Shown here one piece after another: positions 51,872 through 59,500 of a stretch of 59,500 nt of DNA. The notes under the pieces are model-generated. The model searched no databases. It was not told the DNA's origin and saw only the letters and a list, made by a program, of their open reading frames with translations. This stretch comes from Methanoregulaceae archaeon (lineage in GTDB: Archaea > Halobacteriota > Methanomicrobia > Methanomicrobiales > Methanospirillaceae). Each line of letters begins with the position of its first letter. The first letter of the stretch is position 1. Location: positions 1 to 59,500 of the forward strand of contig JACTUB010000017.1 in NCBI GenBank assembly GCA_015660885.1. The letters run 5' to 3'. Position numbers and translations under genes: made by a program.

Positions 51872-52786
51872 ATGAGGCCTGAAAAAGTACAGGACAAAGC
51901 GGGAAAGGCGATTATCAGGAAAGGTTCGGAAGGAGCAAAAAAATCAGTAATATCCAGCGAACCGCGTGAAATATTACCGTTTATCAACCGTATCATATGT
52001 GCGGATGCACGAGCGGCACTGGCACGAATACCGGACCAGAGTATCGACCTTGTCATCACGTCTCCTCCCTATAACTTCGGGCATGCATATGCGCAGGATC
52101 CCGAGGATGATACCCACGAGTGGAACAGGTATTTTGAAAAACTGCTCGGCGTATGGAAAGAGTGCGTACGGGTGCTCAGGCCCGGCGGCAGGATGGCAGT
52201 GAATATCCAGCCCCTTTTTTCAGATTATGTCCCTACCCACCACCGTATCTCTCACCAGCTTGCGGGTCTTGGGCTTTTATGGAAAGCAGAGTTTCTCTGG
52301 GAGAAAAATAACTACAATGCAAAGTTCACCGCATGGGGGAGCTGGAAATCCCCGTCGATGCCGTATATCAAGTATACCTGGGAGTTTATCGAAGTCTTTG
52401 ACAAGGAGACCCACAAGAAGGGTGGGCGGCACGAGGATATCGATATCACCGCGGAAGAATTTAAGGAATGGGTTCTTGGCAGGTGGTCGTTTCCCCCGGA
52501 AATCCGGATGAAAGAGTTCTGCCATCCGGCTATGTTTCCCGAAGAGCTGCCCCGCAGGTTGATGAAATTGTTTTCCTACAAAAATGACATCGTGCTGGAC
52601 CCGTTCAATGGTGCCGGGACAACAACGCTCGTAGCATGGAAGCTGCACCGTCGTTTTATCGGAATTGATGTATCACAGCAGTACTGCGACAGGGCAATAC
52701 AGCGGCTGGTCGCTGCAGGAGAGAACGGAGTGCCGGTTTCATCGGAATATCCCCCACCGTCAATTATGACAATGGGCCATGACTAA
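51872..52786 (+). CDS. DNA methyltransferase, N4-cytosine/N6-adenine beta type (no restriction partner seen)
   Basis: A 304-residue amino-methyltransferase. The catalytic motif is LVITSPPYNFGHAYA (motif IV, SPPY type, which favours N4-cytosine) near residues 60-73, and the SAM motif is VLDPFNGAGTTTLVAW near 248-263, an order typical of the beta group. The target-recognition region lies between (about 115-235). The first 35 residues are lysine-rich. No endonuclease gene is adjacent, so it appears solitary and might mark the genome for regulation or repair. The C-terminus overlaps the convergent gene by 27 bases. Confidence 0.85.
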   Translation: MRPEKVQDKAGKAIIRKGSEGAKKSVISSEPREILPFINRIICADARAALARIPDQSIDLVITSPPYNFGHAYAQDPEDDTHEWNRYFEKLLGVWKECVRVLRPGGRMAVNIQPLFSDYVPTHHRISHQLAGLGLLWKAEFLWEKNNYNAKFTAWGSWKSPSMPYIKYTWEFIEVFDKETHKKGGRHEDIDITAEEFKEWVLGRWSFPPEIRMKEFCHPAMFPEELPRRLMKLFSYKNDIVLDPFNGAGTTTLVAWKLHRRFIGIDVSQQYCDRAIQRLVAAGENGVPVSSEYPPPSIMTMGHD

Positions 52787-53941
52787 AAAACCGGACGGGC
52801 TTCCTTTGTTTTTCAGGCAGGCATGTTCTTTTTTTACATATGCATACACGCCTTCCCTGTCGTCCATATGCTCAATGATATAATTATGGATAAGGGCATA
52901 TTTTTCATAGATAGTGTAGATTTGCCGGTAGGTGGCCAACCGGGCATTGTAATCGGAAATGAGTGTATTATAAACAGGTACCTGTGCATTGAAACCACTG
53001 ATATTTCCGGTACCTTTCATATCCTTTATCCAAGATTCGAGCCGGGTAATTTTTTCCTGGTGTGATGTAAGGTCTGCTGCCATGCTTTTTACCTGGGATT
53101 CGAGTTCCTTTACTTTCTGGTCTGTCAGCACGTACATGTTATGAATATACCGGGTCTCATTTCCGCTCCTGTAGAATTTTGTGCCATTGCTGACAGGAAT
53201 AATGAAAGGGTCTGAGTACAGTGTCAGGTTTTCACCCAGTTTATCGGCCGGTATCCCGACAAATAAGTAATTGGTAGTTTCTATAAACGCATACCCGGTA
53301 TTTTTGTAGAGAAAATCGTCTGCACCTACACCTACCGCCATATGTGATTCAGGACCAAACAGGAGCAGGGCAACCGGGTACCCCTCCCGTGACAACAGCC
53401 CGGCCAAAAGCATGCTCTTATCATCGCAGTCACCCGCGCGGTCAACAAGGGTTTCTATGGGGAATTTTGCCGGGTTCTGCTCCCGCGTTTCATACCTGAG
53501 CGACTGGACATAGGCGTTAATGAGCTCCAGGTATTCATCATCGGAAAGCCCATATCGGAGCCTGATTTTGTTGCTCTCGTTAAGAAATGCTGTATAGAGA
53601 CTGTCCTGTGCCGGATCATTGACCATCGCCCGATAACTTTGTGCAAGCCATATCTCCTTGGAGATATTGCCATAAATTGTTGTAGCCTTTTCTGCCTGCT
53701 TTGCCCCTTCATACACTAAGACATTGACAGGAAGTGATAATGTCAGCCGGACGTTTTTGTACATGAACTCTGAAGCAACGATAACCGGCTTTGACTGCAG
53801 GTGGGTGAGATCAGGTGTTATGTGGGGCACAATGACCTCTTGCCGGGGAAAAACAACCGCGCTTATCAAAACCACGGACAATGCCAGGATAATGATGAAT
53901 AAAACTGTAGTAGTGATAGTGAGTGACCGATTATGTATCAT
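52760..53941 (-). CDS. Membrane-anchored transglutaminase-like protein
   Basis: A 393-residue protein with one N-terminal TM helix (about 8-31), then an extracellular part. A transglutaminase-like core carries the probable triad Cys172 in RAGDCDDKSMLL, His200 in ESHMAVGVG and Glu/Asp in YAFIETTNY (residue 221). A coiled-coil follows at about 285-330 (QKVKELESQVKSMAADLTS and the next heptads) and ends in a further helical region. It may act as a peptidase or amidase on the cell surface. Function unknown. The 3' end overlaps the methyltransferase gene by 27 bases. Confidence 0.65.
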   Translation of the reverse strand: MIHNRSLTITTTVLFIIILALSVVLISAVVFPRQEVIVPHITPDLTHLQSKPVIVASEFMYKNVRLTLSLPVNVLVYEGAKQAEKATTIYGNISKEIWLAQSYRAMVNDPAQDSLYTAFLNESNKIRLRYGLSDDEYLELINAYVQSLRYETREQNPAKFPIETLVDRAGDCDDKSMLLAGLLSREGYPVALLLFGPESHMAVGVGADDFLYKNTGYAFIETTNYLFVGIPADKLGENLTLYSDPFIIPVSNGTKFYRSGNETRYIHNMYVLTDQKVKELESQVKSMAADLTSHQEKITRLESWIKDMKGTGNISGFNAQVPVYNTLISDYNARLATYRQIYTIYEKYALIHNYIIEHMDDREGVYAYVKKEHACLKNKGSPSGFLVMAHCHN

Positions 53942-53975
53942 CCACCGTGTAATGTATCTTCTCTTTTTTTGTGTA

Positions 53976-54746
53976 TTACAAAATATCCTGTAATTGTGCA
54001 ATAGAATCGATTACCCGATCGGGTTTAATCGCCACGTTATCGACAGTGTCTTTCCGGTATTTTCCGGTTCTGACCAGAATGCCCTGCATACCCAAAGTAC
54101 GGGCCCCACCAATATCAGTAAGGATATCATCGCCGATCATTGCCACCTGATCGGTACGAAGTCCCATGTCACAGAGGGCAAGTTCAAAGAACATTCTAGA
54201 CGGTTTTCCCACGATTATCCCTTTTTTGCCCGTTGCAAATTCGAGGGCCTGAACAAAGGGACCCGCAGAGAGTGAAAGCCCGTCCGGTGCCATCCAGTAC
54301 CGGTCGTTTTCAAGTGCAATCAGGTCCGCACCCTGCATGAGATGGCGGAACGCTCTATTGAGGTTTTCATAGGTAACCTTGTCACCGGCATCCCCAAGGA
54401 TTACATAATCGATGGCAGCAGAATTGTCACAGATACATTCCTGCTCAAAATCCTGGTAAACATCTCCTGTAGTAAGAAGATAGCAATGGTGTTTCTTACT
54501 CTTTTTAATATAGGCAACTGCAGCGAGAGGTGGTGTGAAAATATCCTCTACCGGAATGTCAAATCCCATGGATGATAACTGCTCTGCGATTGTTTTCCGG
54601 CTTTTACGGGTTGTATTGGAGACAAACCTGAACGCATAATTTTTGTCCCTGAGGAGATCGATGGATTCCCGGGCACCTTTGATCGCTTTATCTCCTACGT
54701 ACAGGACCCCATCAAGATCGATGAGAAATCCTCTGATGTTTTTCAT
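53976..54746 (-). CDS. HAD-superfamily (IIA, NagD-like) sugar/phosphatase
   Basis: A 256-residue phosphatase. HAD motifs: FLIDLDGVLYVGD (motif I, DxDG), FVSNTTRKSR (motif II), GKPSRMFFELAL (motif III lysine) and MIGDDILTDIGGARTLGM (motif IV). The NagD-like C2 cap lies in between (about 80-180). Substrate unknown; such enzymes dephosphorylate sugar phosphates, nucleotides or glycerol-phosphate type compounds. It lies upstream of the transglutaminase-like gene with a 34-base gap. Confidence 0.88.
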   Translation of the reverse strand: MKNIRGFLIDLDGVLYVGDKAIKGARESIDLLRDKNYAFRFVSNTTRKSRKTIAEQLSSMGFDIPVEDIFTPPLAAVAYIKKSKKHHCYLLTTGDVYQDFEQECICDNSAAIDYVILGDAGDKVTYENLNRAFRHLMQGADLIALENDRYWMAPDGLSLSAGPFVQALEFATGKKGIIVGKPSRMFFELALCDMGLRTDQVAMIGDDILTDIGGARTLGMQGILVRTGKYRKDTVDNVAIKPDRVIDSIAQLQDIL

Positions 54747-55146
54747 ATCAGCCCTTCCCTGCAGTGTTGTTGGACCCCGGCAGGATATAGTTGTGTACCC
54801 TGTAATTCCAAATTCTTTCTTTTGTATCGGGAAGGTTTTTTCCCCAGGGGATGATCGGGAATGGATTTTTAATTGAACCTACCTGCATGACCAGCAAGTG
54901 CCAGCCGGGTTATTGCAGGATCCCCACAGGTTAGCAGAATTACCCTGAAAATATCCATTTGCTTCTCCTGCCTCTCCTTATGCTCTTAAAGGATGCGGCT
55001 GAAATTAGGGAAACCAGGATCATGCATACGGGTGAATGGTGGGCGTACCGGAGCCTGCCATATCCTTTTGCCGGGGGGGGTTCGCATTACTTTCACCCCC
55101 CACGGCTGAATGTTTAAATGACAGGCGCCATTTTTATATCCAGACG

Positions 55147-56232
55147 ATGTCGGTCACACATGCTCCTGCACGGTTCGGAGCTCTCTGGCAGCAGCGCATG
55201 GATACGATGCGGGAATACGAAGTTGTCCGCGACGGGAATGTTTTTGGGGCCGGTTTTTCCAATAATGTTGTTTTTTCATCGGAATATGAACAGGCGCAAC
55301 ACCAGCTCGATGTATTGGTTGAAAAGTACCGGAATGTCCCGTTCGAAAATGTCTTTTCGGGCACCGAAATTTTCAACGAATGCGGAGTCTGTTTTTCTTT
55401 AAAAAGCCGGCAACCTCTCAAAATACCCTCACTCGATATTGACCGGTTCAGGTCTGAAATCCTCAACGACCTTACGCTTGTGCATGGCATCGGGCCAAGG
55501 ACCCAGAGCCGGCTGGTGTCGAAAGGATTCAGGACATTACCGGATCTGGTACAGCACCCGAAATTCCGGTCATACACCCATGAAGTCCTCAAATGCCTGT
55601 ATGGCGGCAATACTGCAGACATTATGGATCTTATCGGTTGCAGGCATGCAAAATCCCATCCTTCTGTTCTCGGGACAGCAGGACTTCACGAACCGGAGGA
55701 CTATGTATTTCTTGATATTGAAACGCTCGGGCTTTTTTCCCGCCCGGTTATCCTCTTTGGCGTTGGTACAATCGAGAACGGCTACCTTACCGTCCACCAG
55801 TACCTGCTGCGTGATATCGATGAGGAGCAGGCCGCACTCATGGCGACGCTTGGTCATGTTTCGGGCGATCATCCGGCACTGGTAACGTTCAATGGCAAAT
55901 CATTTGATGTCCCTTATCTGTCAGACCGGCTTGCCTACTATGGCATGGGCGCCCTGACGAGAATACCCCACTTCGATGTACTCCATTTCAGCCGTAAAAG
56001 ATGGAAGGATCAGCTCCCGTCCCTGCGCCTGACCGCACTCGAGACAGAAATCCTGGGCATCTGCCGTGATGACGATATTCCCGGGCAGATGGTGCCGGAA
56101 TTTTACGAAACCTACCTGCGGACAGGCAACTGTGGTCCGCTGGTCCCGATTATTGAGCACAACAAGCAGGATGTAGTATCGCTCGCCCTGCTCTTTTTCC
56201 ACCTGCTGGGGGAGACCTGTGGCTGTCGCTGA
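55147..56232 (+). CDS. RNase H-like exonuclease, MrfB/YprB-like
   Basis: A 361-residue protein: N-terminal region (1-100), a helix-hairpin-helix-like segment LVHGIGPRTQSRLVSKGF at about 111-128, and an RNase H-like DEDDh nuclease domain at about 185-355 with Asp190-x-Glu192 (FLDIETLGLFSR), Asp254 (FNGKSFDVPYLSDR), and His338/Asp342 (IEHNKQDVVSLAL). It matches Bacillus YprB/MrfB, a partner of the YprA/MrfA helicase in repair of mitomycin damage. It starts at ATG 55147, overlaps the helicase gene start by 14 bases and is clearly coupled. The role in repair here is inference. Confidence 0.82.
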   Translation: MSVTHAPARFGALWQQRMDTMREYEVVRDGNVFGAGFSNNVVFSSEYEQAQHQLDVLVEKYRNVPFENVFSGTEIFNECGVCFSLKSRQPLKIPSLDIDRFRSEILNDLTLVHGIGPRTQSRLVSKGFRTLPDLVQHPKFRSYTHEVLKCLYGGNTADIMDLIGCRHAKSHPSVLGTAGLHEPEDYVFLDIETLGLFSRPVILFGVGTIENGYLTVHQYLLRDIDEEQAALMATLGHVSGDHPALVTFNGKSFDVPYLSDRLAYYGMGALTRIPHFDVLHFSRKRWKDQLPSLRLTALETEILGICRDDDIPGQMVPEFYETYLRTGNCGPLVPIIEHNKQDVVSLALLFFHLLGETCGCR

Positions 56233-58519
56233 TGTTATCCGGCTGCTCGGTGTGAACCCGGTATACCAGAACCGGGTGGTGCACATAGAAATAAGCGAAC
56301 CGGAACTACCCCGGTTCGGAACACTTGATGTACCTGATACCCTTACAACATATCTCACCCAGCACCGGATACGTCTCTATTCCCACCAGTGCGATGCCAT
56401 CAACCGCATACGGGCCGGAAAAAACGTGATTATCACCACACCCACAGCCAGTGGTAAAACTCTTGCGTTCAATCTACCGGTATTTGAAAGGCTTGAAGGG
56501 GACAGTGAGGCACGTGCATTGTACCTGTACCCGACAAAAGCTCTCTCCAATGATCAGCTCGCCACCCTGGAACAGATGGCACAGTTCACCGGTATCCCGG
56601 CCCGGCCGGCGATCTATGATGGCGATACCCCCCAGTCAAAACGGGCAGCGGTCCGGGAGAATTCGCGGATTATCATCTCCAACCCGCATGAACTCCACCA
56701 GGTGCTCTCCTGGCACGGAAAATGGCGCCCGTTCTTTTTGCACCTAAAATATATTGTGATAGATGAAGCACACCGGTACCGGGGGGTCTTTGGATCCCAT
56801 ATCGCCTTGTTAATAAGAAGACTCGTGCGCCTGTGCCATTTTTACGGCTCAGCACCGCAGTTCATTCTCTCGACCGCAACACTGGCAAATCCGCTGGAGT
56901 TTGCCGGCAAGCTCACGGGGCTGCCGTTTGAGCTTGTTGATGAAGATGGATCTCCGCATGGCAGGAAACAGTTTGTCCTGTACAACCCGTTTTATGATGG
57001 TATCGGTGAACGTTCCACGTACGAGGAGACAAAGGATCTACTTGTGTCCTGTGTGAAGGACAATCTCCAGACGCTCTGTTTCACCGGTTCCCGGAAAATG
57101 GCAGAACTGGTAACGCTCTGGGCACGGGAGGATGCACGGCGTTCATCCGCACGTCTCGCAGAATCGATATCAGCCTACCGGGCCGGCTATCTCCCGGAAG
57201 AACGGCGGGTTATCGAACGCCAGCTGAAAGAAGGCAAACTGAAGGGTGTTGTGTCAACCAATGCACTTGAACTCGGGATCGATATCGGGTCACTGGATGC
57301 CGTTATTATTGCCGGGTATCCCGGTACCATAATGTCGACCCGGCAGCAGGCCGGCCGGGCAGGGAGAAAAGGGGGTGAGTCACTTGCGATTCTTGTTGCA
57401 ATGGCAAACCCTCTCGACCAGTATTTTATGCATCACCCCGGCCATTTTTTCAGCCGCTCGCACGAGCATGCGATTATCGATACGGCAAATCCCTATATCG
57501 TTTCCGGGCACCTGCTCTGCGCTGCTGCCGAGCTGCCCCTCAGTGAGGACAAGGACCGGGAGTATTTCGGGGAATCTTTTTCCAAGCTTCTTTCTGAACT
57601 TGCATCCAGTGATCTCATCAGGAAAACAAGCCGCGGGTGGGTGTATTCCGGGCGGGGGAGGGCTACGGATGCGGTGAGGCTTGACGGCATTCCCGGCCCG
57701 GCATTCCGGATCCTGTGCCATGGCCGGTTGCTCGAGACGATGGACCGGGCACAGGCATTCCGTGAGGCGCATAAAGGGGCGATCATGCTGCACCAGGGCG
57801 AGACGTATCTGGTCAACGAAATGGACCTGGAGACGCATACGGTCCGGGTAACCGAGACTGACGTCGATTACTATACGCAACCGCTCAAGGAGGTTGATCT
57901 CTCCATTATTGAGACCCTGAAGACATGTATGATACAGGGTGCACGGTGTGCGTTTGGCGAAGTGGAGGTGACTGAACAGTATACCGGCTACAAGATCAAA
58001 CGTAAAGATACCATCATTGGCATGGAACCCCTTAACCTGCCACCAATTACCTTCAGGACAAAAGCATTCTGGTTTATAACTGCACCAGATACCGGACAAC
58101 GCATCATACATTCGAATCTCGATCTCGCCGGAGGGCTGCATGGCGCCGAACACGCGATCATCGCTCTTATGCCCCTGCATGTAATGTGTGACCGCTGGGA
58201 TATCGGCGGATTATCGTCCCCGGCGTTTGGTGAGAATTGCGAACCCACTGTTTTTGTCTATGACGGTTACGAGGGAGGGATCGGGCTTTCCGAGAAAGCC
58301 TACGAGATCCTTCCAGACGTGTTTTCAAGTGCCCATGAACTGGTTCGGGACTGCGGGTGCGAAGAGGGATGTCCGTCCTGCATCTACTCGCCCAAATGCG
58401 GGAATGATAATCAGCCGCTCGATAAGGAGGCTGCTGAATTGATTCTTAAGGAGCTGTGTTCCCGTACAGAAAACAGTGAATGTCCCGTAGTGTCCGCTGA
58501 ATCCGGGCAGGCCCTCTGA
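56219..58519 (+). CDS. DEAD/DEAH helicase with C-terminal cysteine domain, MrfA/YprA-like
   Basis: A 766-residue SF2 helicase. Motif I is TPTASGKT (74-81), motif II DEAH (182-185), motif III LSTATL; the second RecA domain shows STNALELGIDIGSLDAVII and TRQQAGRAGRKGGES. The C-terminal domain carries a metal-binding cluster Cys712-x-Cys714-x3-Cys718-x2-Cys721 (CGCEEGCPSC), characteristic of the DUF1998/MrfA family, which excises adducts with the partner MrfB in bacteria. GTG 56219 has a GGGGGAG ribosome site 4 bases upstream. Cysteines and operon context favour MrfA rather than Lhr or Hrq1. Confidence 0.86.
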   Translation: MAVADVIRLLGVNPVYQNRVVHIEISEPELPRFGTLDVPDTLTTYLTQHRIRLYSHQCDAINRIRAGKNVIITTPTASGKTLAFNLPVFERLEGDSEARALYLYPTKALSNDQLATLEQMAQFTGIPARPAIYDGDTPQSKRAAVRENSRIIISNPHELHQVLSWHGKWRPFFLHLKYIVIDEAHRYRGVFGSHIALLIRRLVRLCHFYGSAPQFILSTATLANPLEFAGKLTGLPFELVDEDGSPHGRKQFVLYNPFYDGIGERSTYEETKDLLVSCVKDNLQTLCFTGSRKMAELVTLWAREDARRSSARLAESISAYRAGYLPEERRVIERQLKEGKLKGVVSTNALELGIDIGSLDAVIIAGYPGTIMSTRQQAGRAGRKGGESLAILVAMANPLDQYFMHHPGHFFSRSHEHAIIDTANPYIVSGHLLCAAAELPLSEDKDREYFGESFSKLLSELASSDLIRKTSRGWVYSGRGRATDAVRLDGIPGPAFRILCHGRLLETMDRAQAFREAHKGAIMLHQGETYLVNEMDLETHTVRVTETDVDYYTQPLKEVDLSIIETLKTCMIQGARCAFGEVEVTEQYTGYKIKRKDTIIGMEPLNLPPITFRTKAFWFITAPDTGQRIIHSNLDLAGGLHGAEHAIIALMPLHVMCDRWDIGGLSSPAFGENCEPTVFVYDGYEGGIGLSEKAYEILPDVFSSAHELVRDCGCEEGCPSCIYSPKCGNDNQPLDKEAAELILKELCSRTENSECPVVSAESGQAL

Positions 58520-58533
58520 TAATCCAGATACTT

Positions 58534-58773
58534 TCAATCTACAAGAATCTCCCGGTGTTCAGGGCTTTCGGGTTCCGGCTCGTCTTCAAAGATAAACAGG
58601 TCATCTATCCTTGCGTGCAGGGCACGGGCAATATCGTGGGCGAGCCTGAGGGAGGGATTATACTTTCCCTGCTCCAAAAAGACGATGGTCTCCCGTCGCA
58701 CGCCAACTTTTCTCGCGAGTTCATCCTGGGTCATGGATAAACGGGAACGGTACTCTTTTATTCTTGTCTGCAC
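58534..58773 (-). CDS. XRE-family helix-turn-helix transcriptional regulator
   Basis: A 79-residue single-domain regulator. The HTH lies at about 9-60: [39 protein letters not shown], then [17 protein letters not shown]. This compact type is common in archaea next to a DUF2178 membrane protein, exactly as here (21-base gap). It begins with GTG 58773. The acidic C-terminus may bind a partner or form a dimer. It probably controls its own operon, and the direct repeat near 59204-59248 is a likely site. Confidence 0.88.
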   Translation of the reverse strand: MQTRIKEYRSRLSMTQDELARKVGVRRETIVFLEQGKYNPSLRLAHDIARALHARIDDLFIFEDEPEPESPEHREILVD

Positions 58774-58794
58774 GGGTCTGCACCCCAGAAAATG

Positions 58795-59214
58795 TTATCC
58801 AGTATTCCCTCTCCGAAACAGGAACATCTGATACAACCGGGCTGAAAGCGCGAGTACTACAATGGAAAGAGCAAGCGCAACCTGTGTGCCGAGTCTTATA
58901 ATATTCAGGTAATCCAGCCAGAACAGGCCGAACATGAAGAAGAGTCCGGTCAGCCAGACATAAGAGAGTCCGAAAGTTCCAATCTTTTTCGATCGTTCAT
59001 CAGATTCCGGGCTCTCACCATCCCTGAGATGGCGGGTAATGCCCGGAATGAGGAAGACGAGCCCTGCAACAAGAAGAATTGAACCAATGACGGTTTCACC
59101 CGTTGTAAGTATAATCGATATAAGGCCGCTGGCAACCATCATCACTCCGATTATGATAGGAAGAGATTTCTTTGTTTCGTTCTGGTTACATCCTTTGTTA
59201 TATATTTCTAACAT
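58795..59214 (-). CDS. DUF2178 membrane protein
   Basis: A 139-residue protein with four hydrophobic segments, at about 18-38, 43-58, 83-101 and 108-130, and the hydrophilic family motif ESPESDERSKKIGTFGLSYV between the second and third. DUF2178 proteins accompany an XRE regulator in archaea; they may sense membrane or redox state, which is not known. ATG 59214 lies inside the first copy of a 13-bp direct repeat. The downstream HTH gene follows by 21 bases. Confidence 0.8.
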   Translation of the reverse strand: MLEIYNKGCNQNETKKSLPIIIGVMMVASGLISIILTTGETVIGSILLVAGLVFLIPGITRHLRDGESPESDERSKKIGTFGLSYVWLTGLFFMFGLFWLDYLNIIRLGTQVALALSIVVLALSARLYQMFLFRRGNTG

Positions 59215-59248
59215 TCATGATTTTTAATGTTATCCATTTCTAACATTC
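59204..59248. repeat. 13-bp direct repeat at the DUF2178 start and upstream
   Basis: ATTTCTAACATTC occurs at 59204-59216, over the start codon of the DUF2178 gene, and again at 59236-59248, 32 bp apart (about three helical turns). On the minus strand it reads GAATGTTAGAAAT. This placement is typical of an autoregulator's operators. Confidence 0.6.
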
Positions 59249-59293
59249 TGCCTTGAGATCGATTTCATCAGACGGATAAAAAAAGTAAAAAAA

Positions 59294-59500
59294 TTATTCC
59301 TGCACGATGGATCGAACGGATAAAAATACCGGTCCCCGTACATCAACCTTCTTGTTATTGTCAGTGACTGCCCGCATCGCGAATTCATCAATTTTCAGGT
59401 TAATGTCGCTGGGGAGTTTTGCCATCTTTACCTGAACGACCGTGGATTTGCCACAGCGGCATGCTTCTTCAATCCGTGCTGCCGCATGCGCTGCCACCGC
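59294..59500 (-). CDS. Unrecognised gene, C-terminal fragment (cut by window edge)
   Basis: The last 68 codons of a minus-strand gene run from the window edge to the stop at 59294. The fragment begins [20 protein letters not shown] and ends [17 protein letters not shown]. It has mixed charge, no TM segment and a Cys-x-Cys pair near its beginning. I cannot assign a family. A T-rich or poly-A stretch (AAAAAAAGTAAAAAAAT) lies just after its stop and may terminate it. Confidence 0.6.
   Translation of the reverse strand, partial: AVAAHAAARIEEACRCGKSTVVQVKMAKLPSDINLKIDEFAMRAVTDNNKKVDVRGPVFLSVRSIVQE

Noticed and set aside
57380..58180. Minus-strand 266-codon ORF
   Set aside because: Antisense of the MrfA-like helicase; no recognisable motifs.

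Overview
The window reads as a chromosomal segment of a methanogenic archaeon of the order Methanomicrobiales (Methanoregula/Methanospirillum-like). This is inferred from gene content, not from a search. Pointers are a coenzyme F390 synthetase, a methanogen-type radical SAM/SPASM protein, archaeal translation and transcription genes (eIF2-gamma, Rpo7, Spt4, S24e, S27ae, L40e, fused Kae1-Bud32), GTP-dependent dephospho-CoA kinase, an archaeal AglB oligosaccharyltransferase and TATA-type promoters with poly-T terminators. No prophage, insertion sequence, CRISPR array or rRNA was seen.

Layout. 1-2350: tandem array of five type IV pilin genes (the first cut by the window edge), several with their own TATA box and T-run. 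2.5-4.2 kb: a KhtT/KhtU-like cation/proton antiporter pair. 4.2-9.6 kb: housekeeping genes (DUF2284, FAD synthase RibL coupled to a JAMM peptidase, a broken small gene, parvulin PPIase, DHPS-like protein, PHP phosphoesterase coupled to TruA). 9.7-12.2 kb: malic enzyme, ArsC-like phosphatase, cysteine-cluster protein. 12.3-18.8 kb: complete tryptophan operon trpEGDCFBA on the minus strand with very tight gene junctions; its leader carries a TGTACA box next to the TATA box and two adjacent hairpins. 19.1-26.9 kb: accessory and poorly known genes, including a gene interrupted by an in-frame amber codon, a 4-TM protein, a radical SAM/SPASM enzyme with a zinc-ribbon neighbour and a candidate 24-residue peptide gene, a methyltransferase, F390 synthetase, a small duplicated basic protein, a transglutaminase-like protein and an MBL hydrolase. 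27.3-27.5 kb: tRNA-Val(CAC) and tRNA-Gly(TCC). 27.7-31.0 kb: response regulator/PAS/TPR protein, HtpX, DUF1917 protein.

31.1-37.0 kb is a classical archaeal information-processing cluster on the minus strand: eIF2-gamma, PIN nuclease, Rpo7, Spt4, dephospho-CoA kinase, S24e, S27ae, Kae1-Bud32, XTP pyrophosphatase, L40e. NikR is divergent from it; DUF2098 and an HDAC-like deacetylase follow. 39.0-47.9 kb forms a UDP-amino-sugar and N-glycosylation block: GlmM, two tandem GlmU-like bifunctional enzymes, GlmS and a hexapeptide acyltransferase, then AglB. GlmS makes glucosamine-6-P, GlmM isomerises it, and the GlmU-like enzymes acetylate and activate it; AglB transfers the finished glycan to secreted proteins, which plausibly include the pilins.

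48.0-59.5 kb: an unknown protein coupled to a cyclase-family hydrolase and Pcm; SufB-SufC; an apparently solitary DNA methyltransferase; a membrane transglutaminase-like protein; a HAD phosphatase; a two-gene operon resembling the bacterial MrfB/MrfA DNA-repair nuclease-helicase pair; an HTH/DUF2178 pair with a direct repeat over its start; and a partial gene at the right edge. The most interesting items are the MrfAB-like pair, the amber-interrupted gene, the radical SAM locus with a possible peptide partner, the trp leader and the pilin array.
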